DNA of 64,000 nt, from NCBI RefSeq assembly GCF_050589605.1, contig NZ_JBNGOO010000007.1; one strand, given 5' to 3'. This DNA is from Granulosicoccus sp947495035 (GTDB lineage Bacteria > Pseudomonadota > Gammaproteobacteria > Granulosicoccales > Granulosicoccaceae). Positions 1 to 7,237 of this stretch are shown here, in pieces. The notes below the pieces were generated by a model. It saw only the letters and a list, made by a program, of their open reading frames with translations, was not told where the DNA came from and ran no database searches. The position numbers and the translations under genes are program-made. Numbering within the stretch: the stretch's first letter is position 1; each line of letters begins with the position of its first letter.

Positions 1-360
1 TCGGCAGGACTGCAACTGCTGGACCAAGCCATGTTGCTTGGCCCCAAGGATCCCAGCTTTTTCAGTCACCTGCTGGTTGCAGCCTTCGGGCATCTGGCGT
101 GCGCGCGACCGGAACAGAGCCTTGAACTGGCCTTGCGCTCGATTGCCCTGAATTCGAATTGGGATTCCTCCTACTTGCTGATCATCGCTGCCTACACCTC
201 GCTTGATCGACCCGACGATGCTAGAGCCGCGGCCGAAAAACTGCTGGCAATTCATCCCGAAGCAAGCGCATCTCGGTATGACCGAGTCTTGCCCGTCCGG
301 AACGACGCATTTCGCAACATGATCATTCAAAGCCTCAAGGACGCTGGCATTCCTGATTGA
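1..360 (+). CDS. C-terminal fragment of a TPR-type protein
   Basis: Open from the first base of the window in frame 1 and closed by TGA at 358-360, so the gene begins upstream; 119 residues are visible. The peptide is built of helical pairs rich in Ala and Leu, with spaced phrases such as SIALNSNWDSSYLLIIAAY and RAAAEKLLAIHPEAS that look like tetratricopeptide repeats. It ends in a SLKDAGIPD tail. Such tails are common at the C-terminus of adenylate-cyclase-domain or winged-helix (CadC-like) proteins with TPR modules, so the missing N-terminus could be either; this is inference. No function can be given from the fragment. Nothing follows it in operon; the next gene is convergent. Confidence 0.6.
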   Translation, partial: SAGLQLLDQAMLLGPKDPSFFSHLLVAAFGHLACARPEQSLELALRSIALNSNWDSSYLLIIAAYTSLDRPDDARAAAEKLLAIHPEASASRYDRVLPVRNDAFRNMIIQSLKDAGIPD

Positions 361-401
361 CACGGCAAGCCGCCAGGAGAATGCCAACGAGGCTGGACTG
401 A

Positions 402-746
402 CTAGTCGCAAGCGGCAGTCACGATGATCTCTACCTTGAGGATCTCCCTGGCAAGCTTCACTTCGCCACAGGCTCTGGCAGGCGCATGACCGGTAGGCAC
501 CCAGGCATTCCAGATTTCGTTGAATTCGGCAAAATACGCCATGTCGGATAGCCAGACGGTCGCCCGCAACATCTGCTCGCGGGACGAGCCGGCCTCCTTG
601 AGCAAGGCATCAACACGTCCCAGACAGTCATGCGCCTGTTCGGCAAGTGTATCGCCGGCCCCTACCTGCCCCGTCAGATAGACCACACCATTGTGCTTGA
701 CGATCTTGCTGCTGCGTTCATCGGTATGCTGTCGGTCGATAGTCAT
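402..746 (-). CDS. RidA/YjgF-family protein
   Basis: A 114-residue protein of the Rid superfamily, whose members deaminate reactive enamine/imine intermediates or have related roles in catabolism. The usual C-terminal signature is recognisable: the ARACGEVKLA segment carries the arginine that binds the carboxylate in true RidA proteins, followed by a beta strand KVEIIVTAA. The central TVWLSDMAYFAEFNEIWNAW matches the family's strand-helix region. I chose the ATG at 746 (MTIDRQHTDE) because the longer reading starts with a tail foreign to the family. No partner gene adjoins it closely; the AhpD-like gene upstream on the same strand is 100 bp away, so cotranscription is possible. Substrate unknown. 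Confidence 0.8.
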   Translation of the reverse strand: MTIDRQHTDERSSKIVKHNGVVYLTGQVGAGDTLAEQAHDCLGRVDALLKEAGSSREQMLRATVWLSDMAYFAEFNEIWNAWVPTGHAPARACGEVKLAREILKVEIIVTAACD

Positions 747-847
747 GGTCTTCGATTCTCGTGGTGTCGGGTGGTCGCCGAGTCTACCGCAGCTCATCAG
801 CCCGGGCACGATGCGGGGTGGAGAAATTCACCACCCCGCTTGCTCGA

Positions 848-1414
848 TCACGCAGCCGCAGTCGACTTCTTCTCCCAGGCAAATTTCTCGAAAACCTGAT
901 CGACAGAAGTCTGCGCAAAGTGGTTGGTGTAGTTGGACATCAGCTTCTGAGCGGCACCCAGAATCACCTCCAGAATATTGGTGCGTGTGAATCCCGCATC
1001 CAGGAAGGCCTGCGTGTCGGCTTCTGACACGAAACCGCGGTCGCGAATGACCAGCAGCGTGAAATCTCGCAGGGCCTCCAGCTTTGCGCTCGGCAGAGGT
1101 GTTTCGTTGCGCAATGCATCGGTAATGGCATCGTCTACCTTCATCATCTTTGCGATACCGGTGTGCGCAGGCACGCAATAGTGGCAGTCCTGCTCGACAT
1201 TCACGGTCTGCCAGACAACGGTTTTTTCCTCATCGCTCAGGCTGGTGGCCATGAATTGCTGATGAGCAAAGTTGTAGCTGGCCAGCAGACTCGGTGAGTC
1301 GGCCATGACAGCGTGCAGGCCGGGAATGCGGCCATTGTTCTTCAGTGACGTTTCCAGCAGTGGTTTGGATGCTTCCGGCGCTGATTCGATGGTATGTCTG
1401 ACGAAGTCGGTCAT
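848..1414 (-). CDS. AhpD/carboxymuconolactone decarboxylase-family protein
   Basis: A 188-residue all-helical protein of the carboxymuconolactone decarboxylase/AhpD fold. The motif EQDCHYCVPAHTG near residue 75 contains the CxxC pair and downstream histidine typical of AhpD-like peroxidase reductants, so a thiol-based detoxification role is likely, though the family is broad. Start ATG at 1414 follows an AGGAA at a good distance on the minus strand. The gene is divergent from a TetR regulator at 1647, and two copies of an inverted-repeat operator lie between them, so the pair looks like a self-contained, locally repressed module. The inducing compound is not evident. Confidence 0.82.
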   Translation of the reverse strand: MTDFVRHTIESAPEASKPLLETSLKNNGRIPGLHAVMADSPSLLASYNFAHQQFMATSLSDEEKTVVWQTVNVEQDCHYCVPAHTGIAKMMKVDDAITDALRNETPLPSAKLEALRDFTLLVIRDRGFVSEADTQAFLDAGFTRTNILEVILGAAQKLMSNYTNHFAQTSVDQVFEKFAWEKKSTAAA

Positions 1415-1521
1415 GGGTATGTTTCCTTGAGTTTGTCGTTTGGAGTCGGTGAATGTCTTGTGTCATCGATACCGGGAAAACGGACAGCCATGAACTGGCC
1501 ATCTGCCTCCCGGCAGCTTTT

Positions 1522-1541
1522 AATTGAACGATCATTCAATT
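1522..1541. promoter_or_regulatory. TetR operator copy 1
   Basis: Near-perfect 20-bp dyad AATTGAACGATCATTCAATT (7-bp arms around a GATC centre, one mismatched pair). It lies between the divergent AhpD-like and tetR genes. The same 15-bp core TTGAACGATCA(T/C)TCAA recurs at 1584. Inference: binding site of the adjacent TetR regulator. Confidence 0.75.
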
Positions 1542-1583
1542 ATGGAGCGATCCTAATTGCATTCAAGGAGCGAGTCAAGCTAA

Positions 1584-1603
1584 AATTGAACGATCACTCA
1601 AAA
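1584..1603. promoter_or_regulatory. TetR operator copy 2
   Basis: Second copy of the dyad, AATTGAACGATCACTCAAAA, 62 bp after copy 1 and 44 bp upstream of the tetR start. The left arm is identical to copy 1; the outer right arm is degenerate. The 62-bp offset is close to six helical turns, so the two dimers would lie on the same DNA face. Confidence 0.72.
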
Positions 1604-1646
1604 TATTTTTCACACGGTCTGACCGCCCTTCACCCGAGAACACACG

Positions 1647-2249
1647 ATGGCCCGTACTGCTCGCTTTGATCGCCAGGTTGCTCTGGACAACGCCGTGGAG
1701 CTTTTCTGGACCAGAGGCTATTACGCATCTTCCATGAAGCAGATCGAAGGTGCTCTGGATATGCGCCCAGGCAGCCTGTACGCCACCTTTGGCAACAAAA
1801 GTGGTCTGTTTGCAGAAGCCCTGCAGGCCTATGCGGCGCGCTCAGGTGGTGACCTGCAGCAAATGATGGGTGGATCGCAAAGTCCGATCGAAGGCCTGAA
1901 AGGCTATCTGCGCTCCTTCGCCAGACCGTGTCACAAAGGCGCAGGGGTGCCATCGAAGGCCTGCATGCTGGTCAAGACCCTGCTGGAACTCAATGACGAG
2001 GACGCGGACTTGAGAACTCAGGTCGAAGCCCTGCTTGCTACCGTAGAGCAAGGTCTTTGCAGGATTCTCGAAAAAGGCAAGGACGCAGGAGAACTGCGAG
2101 CCGACGTCGATTGCGCGCGCCTGGCGCGCCTGCTGCAGACGCAGATCATCGGCCTGCGAGCCTTTGCCGCACGCAATGTGCCCGACGAGCAGATCGAAGC
2201 CCTTGCCGATGACATGATCAGCCTGCTCGACACCTACTGCACTGCCTGA
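1647..2249 (+). CDS. TetR-family transcriptional regulator
   Basis: A 200-residue regulator. Residues 1-60 form the TetR helix-turn-helix: ALDNAVELFWTRGYYASSMKQI then MRPGSLYATFGNKSGLF, the classic recognition helix with the SLYxxFxxK pattern. The rest is a helical ligand-binding domain resembling the TetR_C subfamily in which a PCHKGAGVPSKACML-like segment sits in the middle. It is divergent from the AhpD-like gene, and paired dyads at 1522 and 1584 are its probable operators, giving repression of both genes. Ligand unknown; by analogy with similar gene pairs it may sense an electrophile or organic xenobiotic. Confidence 0.9.
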   Translation: MARTARFDRQVALDNAVELFWTRGYYASSMKQIEGALDMRPGSLYATFGNKSGLFAEALQAYAARSGGDLQQMMGGSQSPIEGLKGYLRSFARPCHKGAGVPSKACMLVKTLLELNDEDADLRTQVEALLATVEQGLCRILEKGKDAGELRADVDCARLARLLQTQIIGLRAFAARNVPDEQIEALADDMISLLDTYCTA

Positions 2250-2250
2250 G

Positions 2251-2286
2251 TTCGCTGAGTTCGCTGAGTTCGCTGAATTCGCTGAG
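2251..2286. repeat. Tandem 9-mer, four copies
   Basis: TTCGCTGAG at 2251, 2260 and 2278 with one variant TTCGCTGAA at 2269, starting one base after the tetR stop codon. No coding role. It is one of several short tandem arrays in this window. Confidence 0.9.
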
Positions 2287-2395
2287 CTGGCCGGCGCTCT
2301 TCCAATAGAATTCCTGTAGAACTCAGCGCCGTTCTTTCACGACAAGTCTGGCACCCGCAATCAGACTTGCCATGCAGTCTTTCTGCAATCGTTCG

Positions 2396-2884
2396 CTATT
2401 CGGACTGTTCGGGACCGAAGGTCTGCTGCCCCGGTGACTCCGCCTTGATGGTCTGGTATTCGTGAATGTACAGCTGCTCGATGGCCACGGCAATCCAGCC
2501 ACTGATCAGCATGTCATACCATTGCTGTACGCCACTGCAGGCAACGACAATGTCCCCGTAGACGAACGAGCCGAAGAAGAGCAGATCATCCTCACGCAGC
2601 GAAGCCGGATGCAGAAGCTGGCCATTGATATTGGCTTTCTGACCTCGCCAGGCTTGCCGGGCCTTCTGCCTGGCCATCTGATCGAAAGGCAGGCTCCATT
2701 GGTCGGGCTGACCCAGCGACTCTTCATGCAGGACGGCATCCTCGAACTCCGCCTCCCAGGGCTTCAGACGCGGATTCATGACAACAATGTGGAGTTCCTG
2801 CCGATTCGTTCGCTGGAACAACAGCTCGATGGAAGGACGCACCAGGTTGATGGCATCGGTCACTATGTCTATCTGACTTCTCAT
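2396..2884 (-). CDS. Conserved-looking protein, possibly GlcG/HbpS-like
   Basis: A soluble protein of 162 residues that I do not firmly recognise. It starts MRSQIDIVTDAINLVRPSIE and contains a helix with RQKARQAWRG, then FFGSFVYGDIVVACSGVQQWYDMLISGWIAVAIEQL. The order of helix, strand, VACSGV strand and long C-terminal helix is reminiscent of the heme-degrading/GlcG (DUF336) fold, where the strand reads VGAIGVSG, but the match is weak. ATG at 2884 is preceded by TGGA 5 bases upstream; an in-frame GTG lies three codons earlier at 2893. No operon partner. Confidence 0.5.
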   Translation of the reverse strand: MRSQIDIVTDAINLVRPSIELLFQRTNRQELHIVVMNPRLKPWEAEFEDAVLHEESLGQPDQWSLPFDQMARQKARQAWRGQKANINGQLLHPASLREDDLLFFGSFVYGDIVVACSGVQQWYDMLISGWIAVAIEQLYIHEYQTIKAESPGQQTFGPEQSE

Positions 2885-3090
2885 GGATTCCACTCTCTCA
2901 GCCGTTCCGGGTGCCGATTCGTGCCAACCGGATTCTCAGGGTACTCTGGTAGCAGCCAGCAGGCATACACTACCATACCAGTTCGCCATGCTAGCACAAT
3001 CACCGTGCCCACCCACGTCCAGCTGCCATGCAGTGGTCCGCAGGTGTGCCGATGGATCTTGCCGCCGCCATTCTGTCAGCCGCTATCGAT

Positions 3091-3414
3091 TCAGGTGCGC
3101 TTGTCAGTGCCTGAACGAGCAGTCGTCCCCCACGCGACGGACGGCGGGTTTGCGGCATCTTCCAGATCTCCGATACGCAGATACGCGATTTCGCGAAACA
3201 GCTTTATCGTGGGCCGCATGCCGAAGAGAATGGAACCGATCAGAAACAGCCAGGTTCCGATCTCGGTCGTGCTCTGGCTGAAGAAGAGAATACTGCCAAT
3301 CACGAACAGCAGTGCCGCCAGAAAATCCACGGTGGTATACGCCACCTCGGTGTAGGCATATATCCTCTTGTGTCGATCGCTGCGTTGATGATTGTCGGGA
3401 TCAAACAAGGTCAT
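3091..3414 (-). CDS. YrhK-domain membrane protein
   Basis: A 107-residue inner-membrane protein of the YrhK type. Two hydrophobic segments, FLAALLFVIGSILFF (about residues 31-45) and TWLFLIGSILFGM (about 54-66), are separated by a short loop and followed by RPTIKLFREIAYLR, the family's usual signature. The N-terminus YTEVAYTTVDF is also typical. Function of the family is not established. It diverges from a universal stress protein gene at 3589. Confidence 0.75.
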   Translation of the reverse strand: MTLFDPDNHQRSDRHKRIYAYTEVAYTTVDFLAALLFVIGSILFFSQSTTEIGTWLFLIGSILFGMRPTIKLFREIAYLRIGDLEDAANPPSVAWGTTARSGTDKRT

Positions 3415-3588
3415 GGTTTCTTTCCTGATCAGTGCAATGAAGATGGGAAAACATCCGGGAAGAAGGACATCTCAGGCCGACACCCAAGGCACGGAACCGA
3501 CACTGCCGAATTCCGGTTCCCATTGACATACGTCAATCTGTTCAGGTGCTCTGGCGCTATTCTGTATGAACGAATACGGAGACATGTC

Positions 3589-3996
3589 ATGTACAAGAAT
3601 ATCCTGATTCCCGTTGCACTTGATCATGAACACGATATTGGCAACGCCATCGATATCGCGCGGCGCCTGCAAGACAAGGACGGCAAGCTGACCGCCTTGC
3701 ACGTCATCGAAGGCATACCGCAATTCGCAGCCGTTTACCTGCCTGAGGACTACAGGGAAAAGCAACATTCCGCAGCCCTGGCACTCATGAAAACAGAGCT
3801 GGGTGCCGCTGCCGATGTCTTCACGGATGTGGTGACCGGACACGCGGGCAGAAGCATTCACGAATACGCAGAGAAGCATGCTGCCGACTGCATCATCGTG
3901 GCCTCACACCGTCCTGGTTTCAAGGACCATTTTCTGGGCTCCACGGCCGCCTGGGTGGTTCGTCATTCCAGTTGTGCGGTTCACGTTCTCAAGTGA
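3589..3996 (+). CDS. Universal stress protein, UspF/UspG type
   Basis: A 135-residue single-domain Usp. It begins MYKNILIPVALD and ends ASHRPGFKDHFLGSTAAWVVRHSSCAVHVLK. This is very close in pattern to the UspF/UspG subgroup, with RPG...LGS standing for the ATP-binding GxxGxxxxxxxxxG(S/T) motif (first Gly replaced by Ala), so nucleotide binding is expected. The start is fixed by GGAGA six bases before ATG; an upstream in-frame extension is not supported. Neighbours downstream are membrane genes (DUF421, MgtC), consistent with a small envelope/osmotic stress neighbourhood. Confidence 0.9.
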   Translation: MYKNILIPVALDHEHDIGNAIDIARRLQDKDGKLTALHVIEGIPQFAAVYLPEDYREKQHSAALALMKTELGAAADVFTDVVTGHAGRSIHEYAEKHAADCIIVASHRPGFKDHFLGSTAAWVVRHSSCAVHVLK

Positions 3997-4194
3997 GAAC
4001 ACGTCACTCCTGACAGGCTTTACTGGTCGGCACCTGCAGCATGCGCGTAAGAATTGCAGCCGGCAAGAAGGGCAACATGGCACGGAGTATTGTCCCCCGA
4101 TGAAAGAATCATCGAGAAACAAGCCCTTGCCATTGCTGTCCATGATGCAGATGATGCCCAGACATTGTCGCGTCAGCTCGGATGGCCATCGGTA

Positions 4195-4743
4195 ATGGAA
4201 TGGTTGACGACAAGCTGGAGCGACTTCTGGCACATCAGCCTCAGTGCTGCCGGCATTCTGGTGGCTGTCGTTCTGTTGATCCGAGCGAACGGATTGCGCA
4301 GCCTGTCCAAGATGTCGAGCTTCGACTTTGCCGTAACAGTGGCGGTCGGCAGCGTTGCCGCAACCACCCTTCTCTCGGATTCGGCATCATTGCTTGATGG
4401 TGCCATCGGCATAGCGGCTCTGCTCTTCAGTCAGCGCCTGATTTCCCATGCTCGCGTACATTTCAATGCCTCGGTGCTGGTGGACAATCAACCCGTTGTC
4501 TTGATGGTGGGCGACACCATGTTGACTGACGCCATGAGACGCACCCGTGTGACAGCTGACGACATTCGCGGAAAGCTGCGTGAAGCCAATGTAATAGAGT
4601 TGTCCGAGGTCCATGCGGTGGTGCTGGAGTCGACCGGCGATATTTCTGTTCTGCATGGCAGTCAGGACAAGCCGCTGGATGGACGCCTGCTGGAAGGCGT
4701 CATGAACAAGGAGCATGTCAGTGTTCGTGCGCCGAGCGACTGA
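4195..4743 (+). CDS. DUF421 (YetF-like) membrane protein
   Basis: A 182-residue protein with three N-terminal membrane segments (HISLSAAGILVAVVLLI, SFDFAVTVAVGSVAATTLL and AIGIAALLFSQRLI) and a soluble C-terminal domain (PVVLMVGDTMLTDAMRRTRVTADDIRGKLRE, then VHAVVLESTGDISVL). This architecture matches the DUF421/YetF family; the RVTADDIRGKLREANV segment is diagnostic. In Bacillus, relatives act in spore resistance, but the proteobacterial role is unknown. Start is uncertain: ATG at 4195 lacks a strong ribosome site, and an in-frame TTG exists at 4054. The MgtC-like gene follows 32 bp later, probably cotranscribed. Confidence 0.75.
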   Translation: MEWLTTSWSDFWHISLSAAGILVAVVLLIRANGLRSLSKMSSFDFAVTVAVGSVAATTLLSDSASLLDGAIGIAALLFSQRLISHARVHFNASVLVDNQPVVLMVGDTMLTDAMRRTRVTADDIRGKLREANVIELSEVHAVVLESTGDISVLHGSQDKPLDGRLLEGVMNKEHVSVRAPSD

Positions 4744-4775
4744 CTGATTCCACCAGTGCGAATGCCTGATTGAAC

Positions 4776-5201
4776 ATGGACGAAATTCACCCGACACTGA
4801 TGATGATACTGCAACTGGTAGCGAGTGTTGTGCTCGTATTGCCAGTGGCCTGGGATAGAGAGCACGAAGGACCCAGCATGGGCTTGCGCACCTTCTCGCT
4901 CGTGTCTCTGGGCTCTTGCGCCTATGTTCTCATCGGACTTTCGCTGGTGAGCACCGAGGAGCATGAGGTGATGATTCGTCTCCTGCAAGGCCTGATGTCA
5001 GGTATCGGCTTTGTCGGTGGCGGCGCAATCATCAAGGACAGTGACCACGTGCGTGGCACCGCGTCGGCAGCATCGATCTGGGTCACCGGTGCTCTGGGCG
5101 CGGCGACTGGATTCCAGTTGTGGGGACTGGCCGTGGCACTCTCGATTGCAAACTTTGGCGTGATTGTGGTGATGACTCGAGTGAAGAGGGCAGTGAAGTA
5201 A
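4776..5201 (+). CDS. MgtC/SapB-family membrane protein
   Basis: A 141-residue inner-membrane protein. It has four hydrophobic segments and the family signature: LPVAWDREHEGPSMGLRTFSLVSLGSCAY, LMSGIGFVGGGAIIK, and VRGTASAASIWVTGALGAATG. MgtC-type proteins inhibit the F-ATP synthase in intracellular pathogens; this short form lacks the C-terminal ACT-like domain, so it belongs to the plain SapB/YhiD type of unknown substrate. ATG at 4776 is preferred over a TTG six bases earlier. It probably shares a transcript with the DUF421 gene. Confidence 0.85.
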   Translation: MDEIHPTLMMILQLVASVVLVLPVAWDREHEGPSMGLRTFSLVSLGSCAYVLIGLSLVSTEEHEVMIRLLQGLMSGIGFVGGGAIIKDSDHVRGTASAASIWVTGALGAATGFQLWGLAVALSIANFGVIVVMTRVKRAVK

Positions 5202-5263
5202 CACGGACTGTCTGCTCGACATTGTCGACCCAGGTCTCACGACTGTGAGTCATGTTAACTATT

Positions 5264-5291
5264 CTGACAAAACCGGCGCATTTCGTAGTAT
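5264..5291 (+). promoter_or_regulatory. Candidate sigma-70 promoter for the 24-residue peptide
   Basis: CTGACA at 5264-5269, a 16-bp spacer, then TAGTAT at 5286-5291. Five of six and four of six bases agree with the consensus. The predicted start is about 30 bp before the strong ribosome-binding site of the small ORF at 5327. Confidence 0.45.
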
Positions 5292-5326
5292 GTTCGGGTT
5301 CCCATCAGCGGAAACCGGAGGTGATC

Positions 5327-5401
5327 ATGTCTAGAGTAATTACTCGGATGACAGTCGAGACAGTTGGTAACAGCAACTCCGATGGCAGCCCGGAAGAGTA
5401 G
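5327..5401 (+). CDS. Candidate 24-residue peptide (MSRVITRMTVETVG...)
   Basis: A short frame ATG TCT AGA ... GAG TAG encoding MSRVITRMTVETVGNSNSDG and PEE after a serine. The Shine-Dalgarno GGAGGTGATC is an almost full-length complement of the 16S 3' end, 5 bases before ATG, far stronger than at neighbouring genes. A candidate promoter lies at 5264-5291 and a terminator hairpin at 5453-5480, so the whole is a free-standing transcription unit of about 180 nt. No hydrophobic segment or cysteines; highly polar C-terminus. It could also be a small RNA with a translated leader. I do not recognise the peptide. Confidence 0.5.
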   Translation: MSRVITRMTVETVGNSNSDGSPEE

Positions 5402-5452
5402 CGGTTACTGATTGGATTGAAGCCTAACCGGCTGACATCCGATGAACTCGAA

Positions 5453-5480
5453 GGGCCGCCCATGAGTGGGGGGTCCTTTT
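5453..5480 (+). terminator. Rho-independent terminator after the 24-residue peptide
   Basis: Arms GGGCCGCCC (5453-5461) and GGGGGGTCC (5468-5476) pair with one mismatch and one G-U around a 6-base loop, followed by TTTT. It lies 51 bp after the small ORF stop. Confidence 0.6.
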
Positions 5481-5514
5481 CCAGCGCCTGGCCATAGGCC
5501 AGATCTTCTCCAAT

Positions 5515-6501
5515 TCAGCTCTTCTGCTTCAGTAGTCGCAAGAGCCGGCTCTCGGATCGGGACATCCCGCTCAAGGCGCGTCCGGACACCTTGATCGAAC
5601 AGCAGGACCGGGCAGTTTCCAGCAACAGCGGGTGAATGTAGTACTGGCGTGACACCGTAACCGTATTCCCCAGAATATCGGCCACACGCTTGACCATGGC
5701 CGTTTCGCGCTGCTTGCCTTCAGCCTTCTCGACGGGGTTGTCAACAAGAAACTGGCAGGCTTCTGCGCTCGCGCCCCAGGTCCGGAAGTGCTTCGCCGTG
5801 AATGCTTCCCCGCAATGTTCCCGCAGGTAATCGTTGACATCGCTCGAGTCGACATCACAGCGTTCACCCTCTTCATCCAGGTACTGAAACAGTCGTTGAC
5901 CGGGTAATTCCTGGCAGTAGGCAATACTTCGAGCCAGAGCCTCATCCTCCAGCACCAGATGATGTCGAATACCGGATTTGCCCTTGAAATTCAGTATCAC
6001 CTGTTCATCGGAAACCGTCGCTGCGCCTGGCGTCAGCGTGGTCGCGCCGCGCGATCCGTTACTACGCACATACTGCTCGTTGCCCACCCGCACCAATGTC
6101 TTGTCGATGAGTCGCACAGTGGTTGCAATGACACGTTTCCGGGAGTATCTCGGCGCTTTCATGTCCTGCTCAAGCTGTTTGCGCAGTGCCGGCAGACACT
6201 TTCCGAACGACAGCAGATCATCGAATTTTCTGGCGCTGCGAATTCGTGACCATTCCGGATGGTAGAGGTACTGCTTCCGACCCGCTTCATCAAGACCGGT
6301 GCCAAGAACATGCGCGTTCTGAATCGGGGATATCCAGACCTCTTCCCAGGCCGGTGGAATGACCAGAGAGCGACAGTAATCGATCAGGGACTGGCGCTTC
6401 AGAGGCTTGCCGCTGAGACCGAGATAGGAGAACCCTCTGCCACGTCGAACACGGGTATAGCCCGGTTCATCGAGCCTGGCATAGACGAGTCCGTCTGCCA
6501 T
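5515..6501 (-). CDS. DNA topoisomerase IB (poxvirus-like bacterial type)
   Basis: Relaxes supercoils by a 3'-phosphotyrosyl intermediate. From the ATG at 6501 the protein has 328 residues, usual for the bacterial poxvirus-like family. N-terminal domain to about residue 90, then the catalytic domain with RVGNEQY (Arg138), NFKGKSGIRH (about 171-180), AKHFRTW (Arg240) and SRQYYIHP (Tyr287/288, the nucleophile position). The start is odd: the ATG abuts a TTGACG hexamer array (6501-6533) and has no ribosome site of its own. A TTG at 6537, just after an AAGGA, would add LATSTSTSTSTS to the N-terminus. The phosphoesterase stop is only 48 bp upstream, so the genes are probably cotranscribed. Confidence 0.88.
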   Translation of the reverse strand: MADGLVYARLDEPGYTRVRRGRGFSYLGLSGKPLKRQSLIDYCRSLVIPPAWEEVWISPIQNAHVLGTGLDEAGRKQYLYHPEWSRIRSARKFDDLLSFGKCLPALRKQLEQDMKAPRYSRKRVIATTVRLIDKTLVRVGNEQYVRSNGSRGATTLTPGAATVSDEQVILNFKGKSGIRHHLVLEDEALARSIAYCQELPGQRLFQYLDEEGERCDVDSSDVNDYLREHCGEAFTAKHFRTWGASAEACQFLVDNPVEKAEGKQRETAMVKRVADILGNTVTVSRQYYIHPLLLETARSCCSIKVSGRALSGMSRSESRLLRLLKQKS

Positions 6502-6533
6502 TGACGTTGACGTTGACGTTGACGTTGACGTTG
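6501..6533. repeat. Hexamer array (TTGACG)x5.5 at the topoisomerase start
   Basis: Five perfect TTGACG units plus TTG. On the minus strand it reads (CAACGT)n and runs directly into the topoisomerase IB ATG, so it occupies the place where a Shine-Dalgarno would be. If translation begins at the TTG at 6537, the array encodes a (Thr-Ser) run instead. Confidence 0.95.
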
Positions 6534-6548
6534 CCAATGGTCCTTGCC

Positions 6549-7091
6549 TCAAACAGCCAGATGCAGAATCTCTGCATCCACGCCGGCGTCGCTGATGCAC
6601 AGCACGGCACACGTCACCGGCAGGGAAAACCTGCGAGGACCTGCACTGCCCGGGTTCAGATACAGTACATCGGCCTTTCTTTCCATCGCCGGCTTGTGCG
6701 AGTGGCCATACACCACCACCTGAAACCCGGCAGCCGCCGGATCGATCTTCAGTTCGTCGAGAATGTGCAGGACATAGACATGATGCCCGGCGATGGGCAA
6801 AACGGCATCGTGGGGATACAGGGAGCGAATCTCGCCCTTGTCGATATTGCCATGCACCGCCGTTACCGGTGCAATCGCCGACAGAGCCTCGATGATGTCG
6901 CCCTTGCCGATATCACCGGCATGGATGATATGCTCAACACCTTGAAGTGCGTCCAGGGCTTCCGGTCGCAGAAGACCGTGCGTATCGGAAATGACGCCGA
7001 CCCTGATCACCACTGCCGCCCCGTGCAGCAATACCGGGGCGGCACACAGTCTGTGGGCGGTAAGTGACAAACGCTCATTGGCTGATGACAT
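6549..7091 (-). CDS. YfcE-type metallophosphoesterase
   Basis: A calcineurin-like phosphodiesterase of the YfcE/MJ0936 type. Metal-site motifs appear in order: GVISDTHG, AGDIGKG, HGNIDKG, VVYGHSHKP and LNPGS. These are all the ligands expected for a two-metal site; physiological substrates of the family are unclear. The family usually begins a few residues before GVISDTHG, so the true start may be one of two tandem GTG codons at 7013 or 7010; the ATG at 7091 given here adds about 26 residues with no clear ribosome site. The topoisomerase IB gene follows after a short gap that contains the hexamer repeat. Confidence 0.88.
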   Translation of the reverse strand: MSSANERLSLTAHRLCAAPVLLHGAAVVIRVGVISDTHGLLRPEALDALQGVEHIIHAGDIGKGDIIEALSAIAPVTAVHGNIDKGEIRSLYPHDAVLPIAGHHVYVLHILDELKIDPAAAGFQVVVYGHSHKPAMERKADVLYLNPGSAGPRRFSLPVTCAVLCISDAGVDAEILHLAV

Positions 7092-7237
7092 CGCAGTGAA
7101 TCGATGGATTCACGATACCAGCAAACCGGGCAGCGTCGTTATCCCTGAAAAACCGGGTATGCGCAGCGGCAGGTCAACCGGGCACCTGCCGTATTACCGG
7201 GCAAGCGAGTGCGGCGGTAGCCGGCTCTCGAGTCCTG

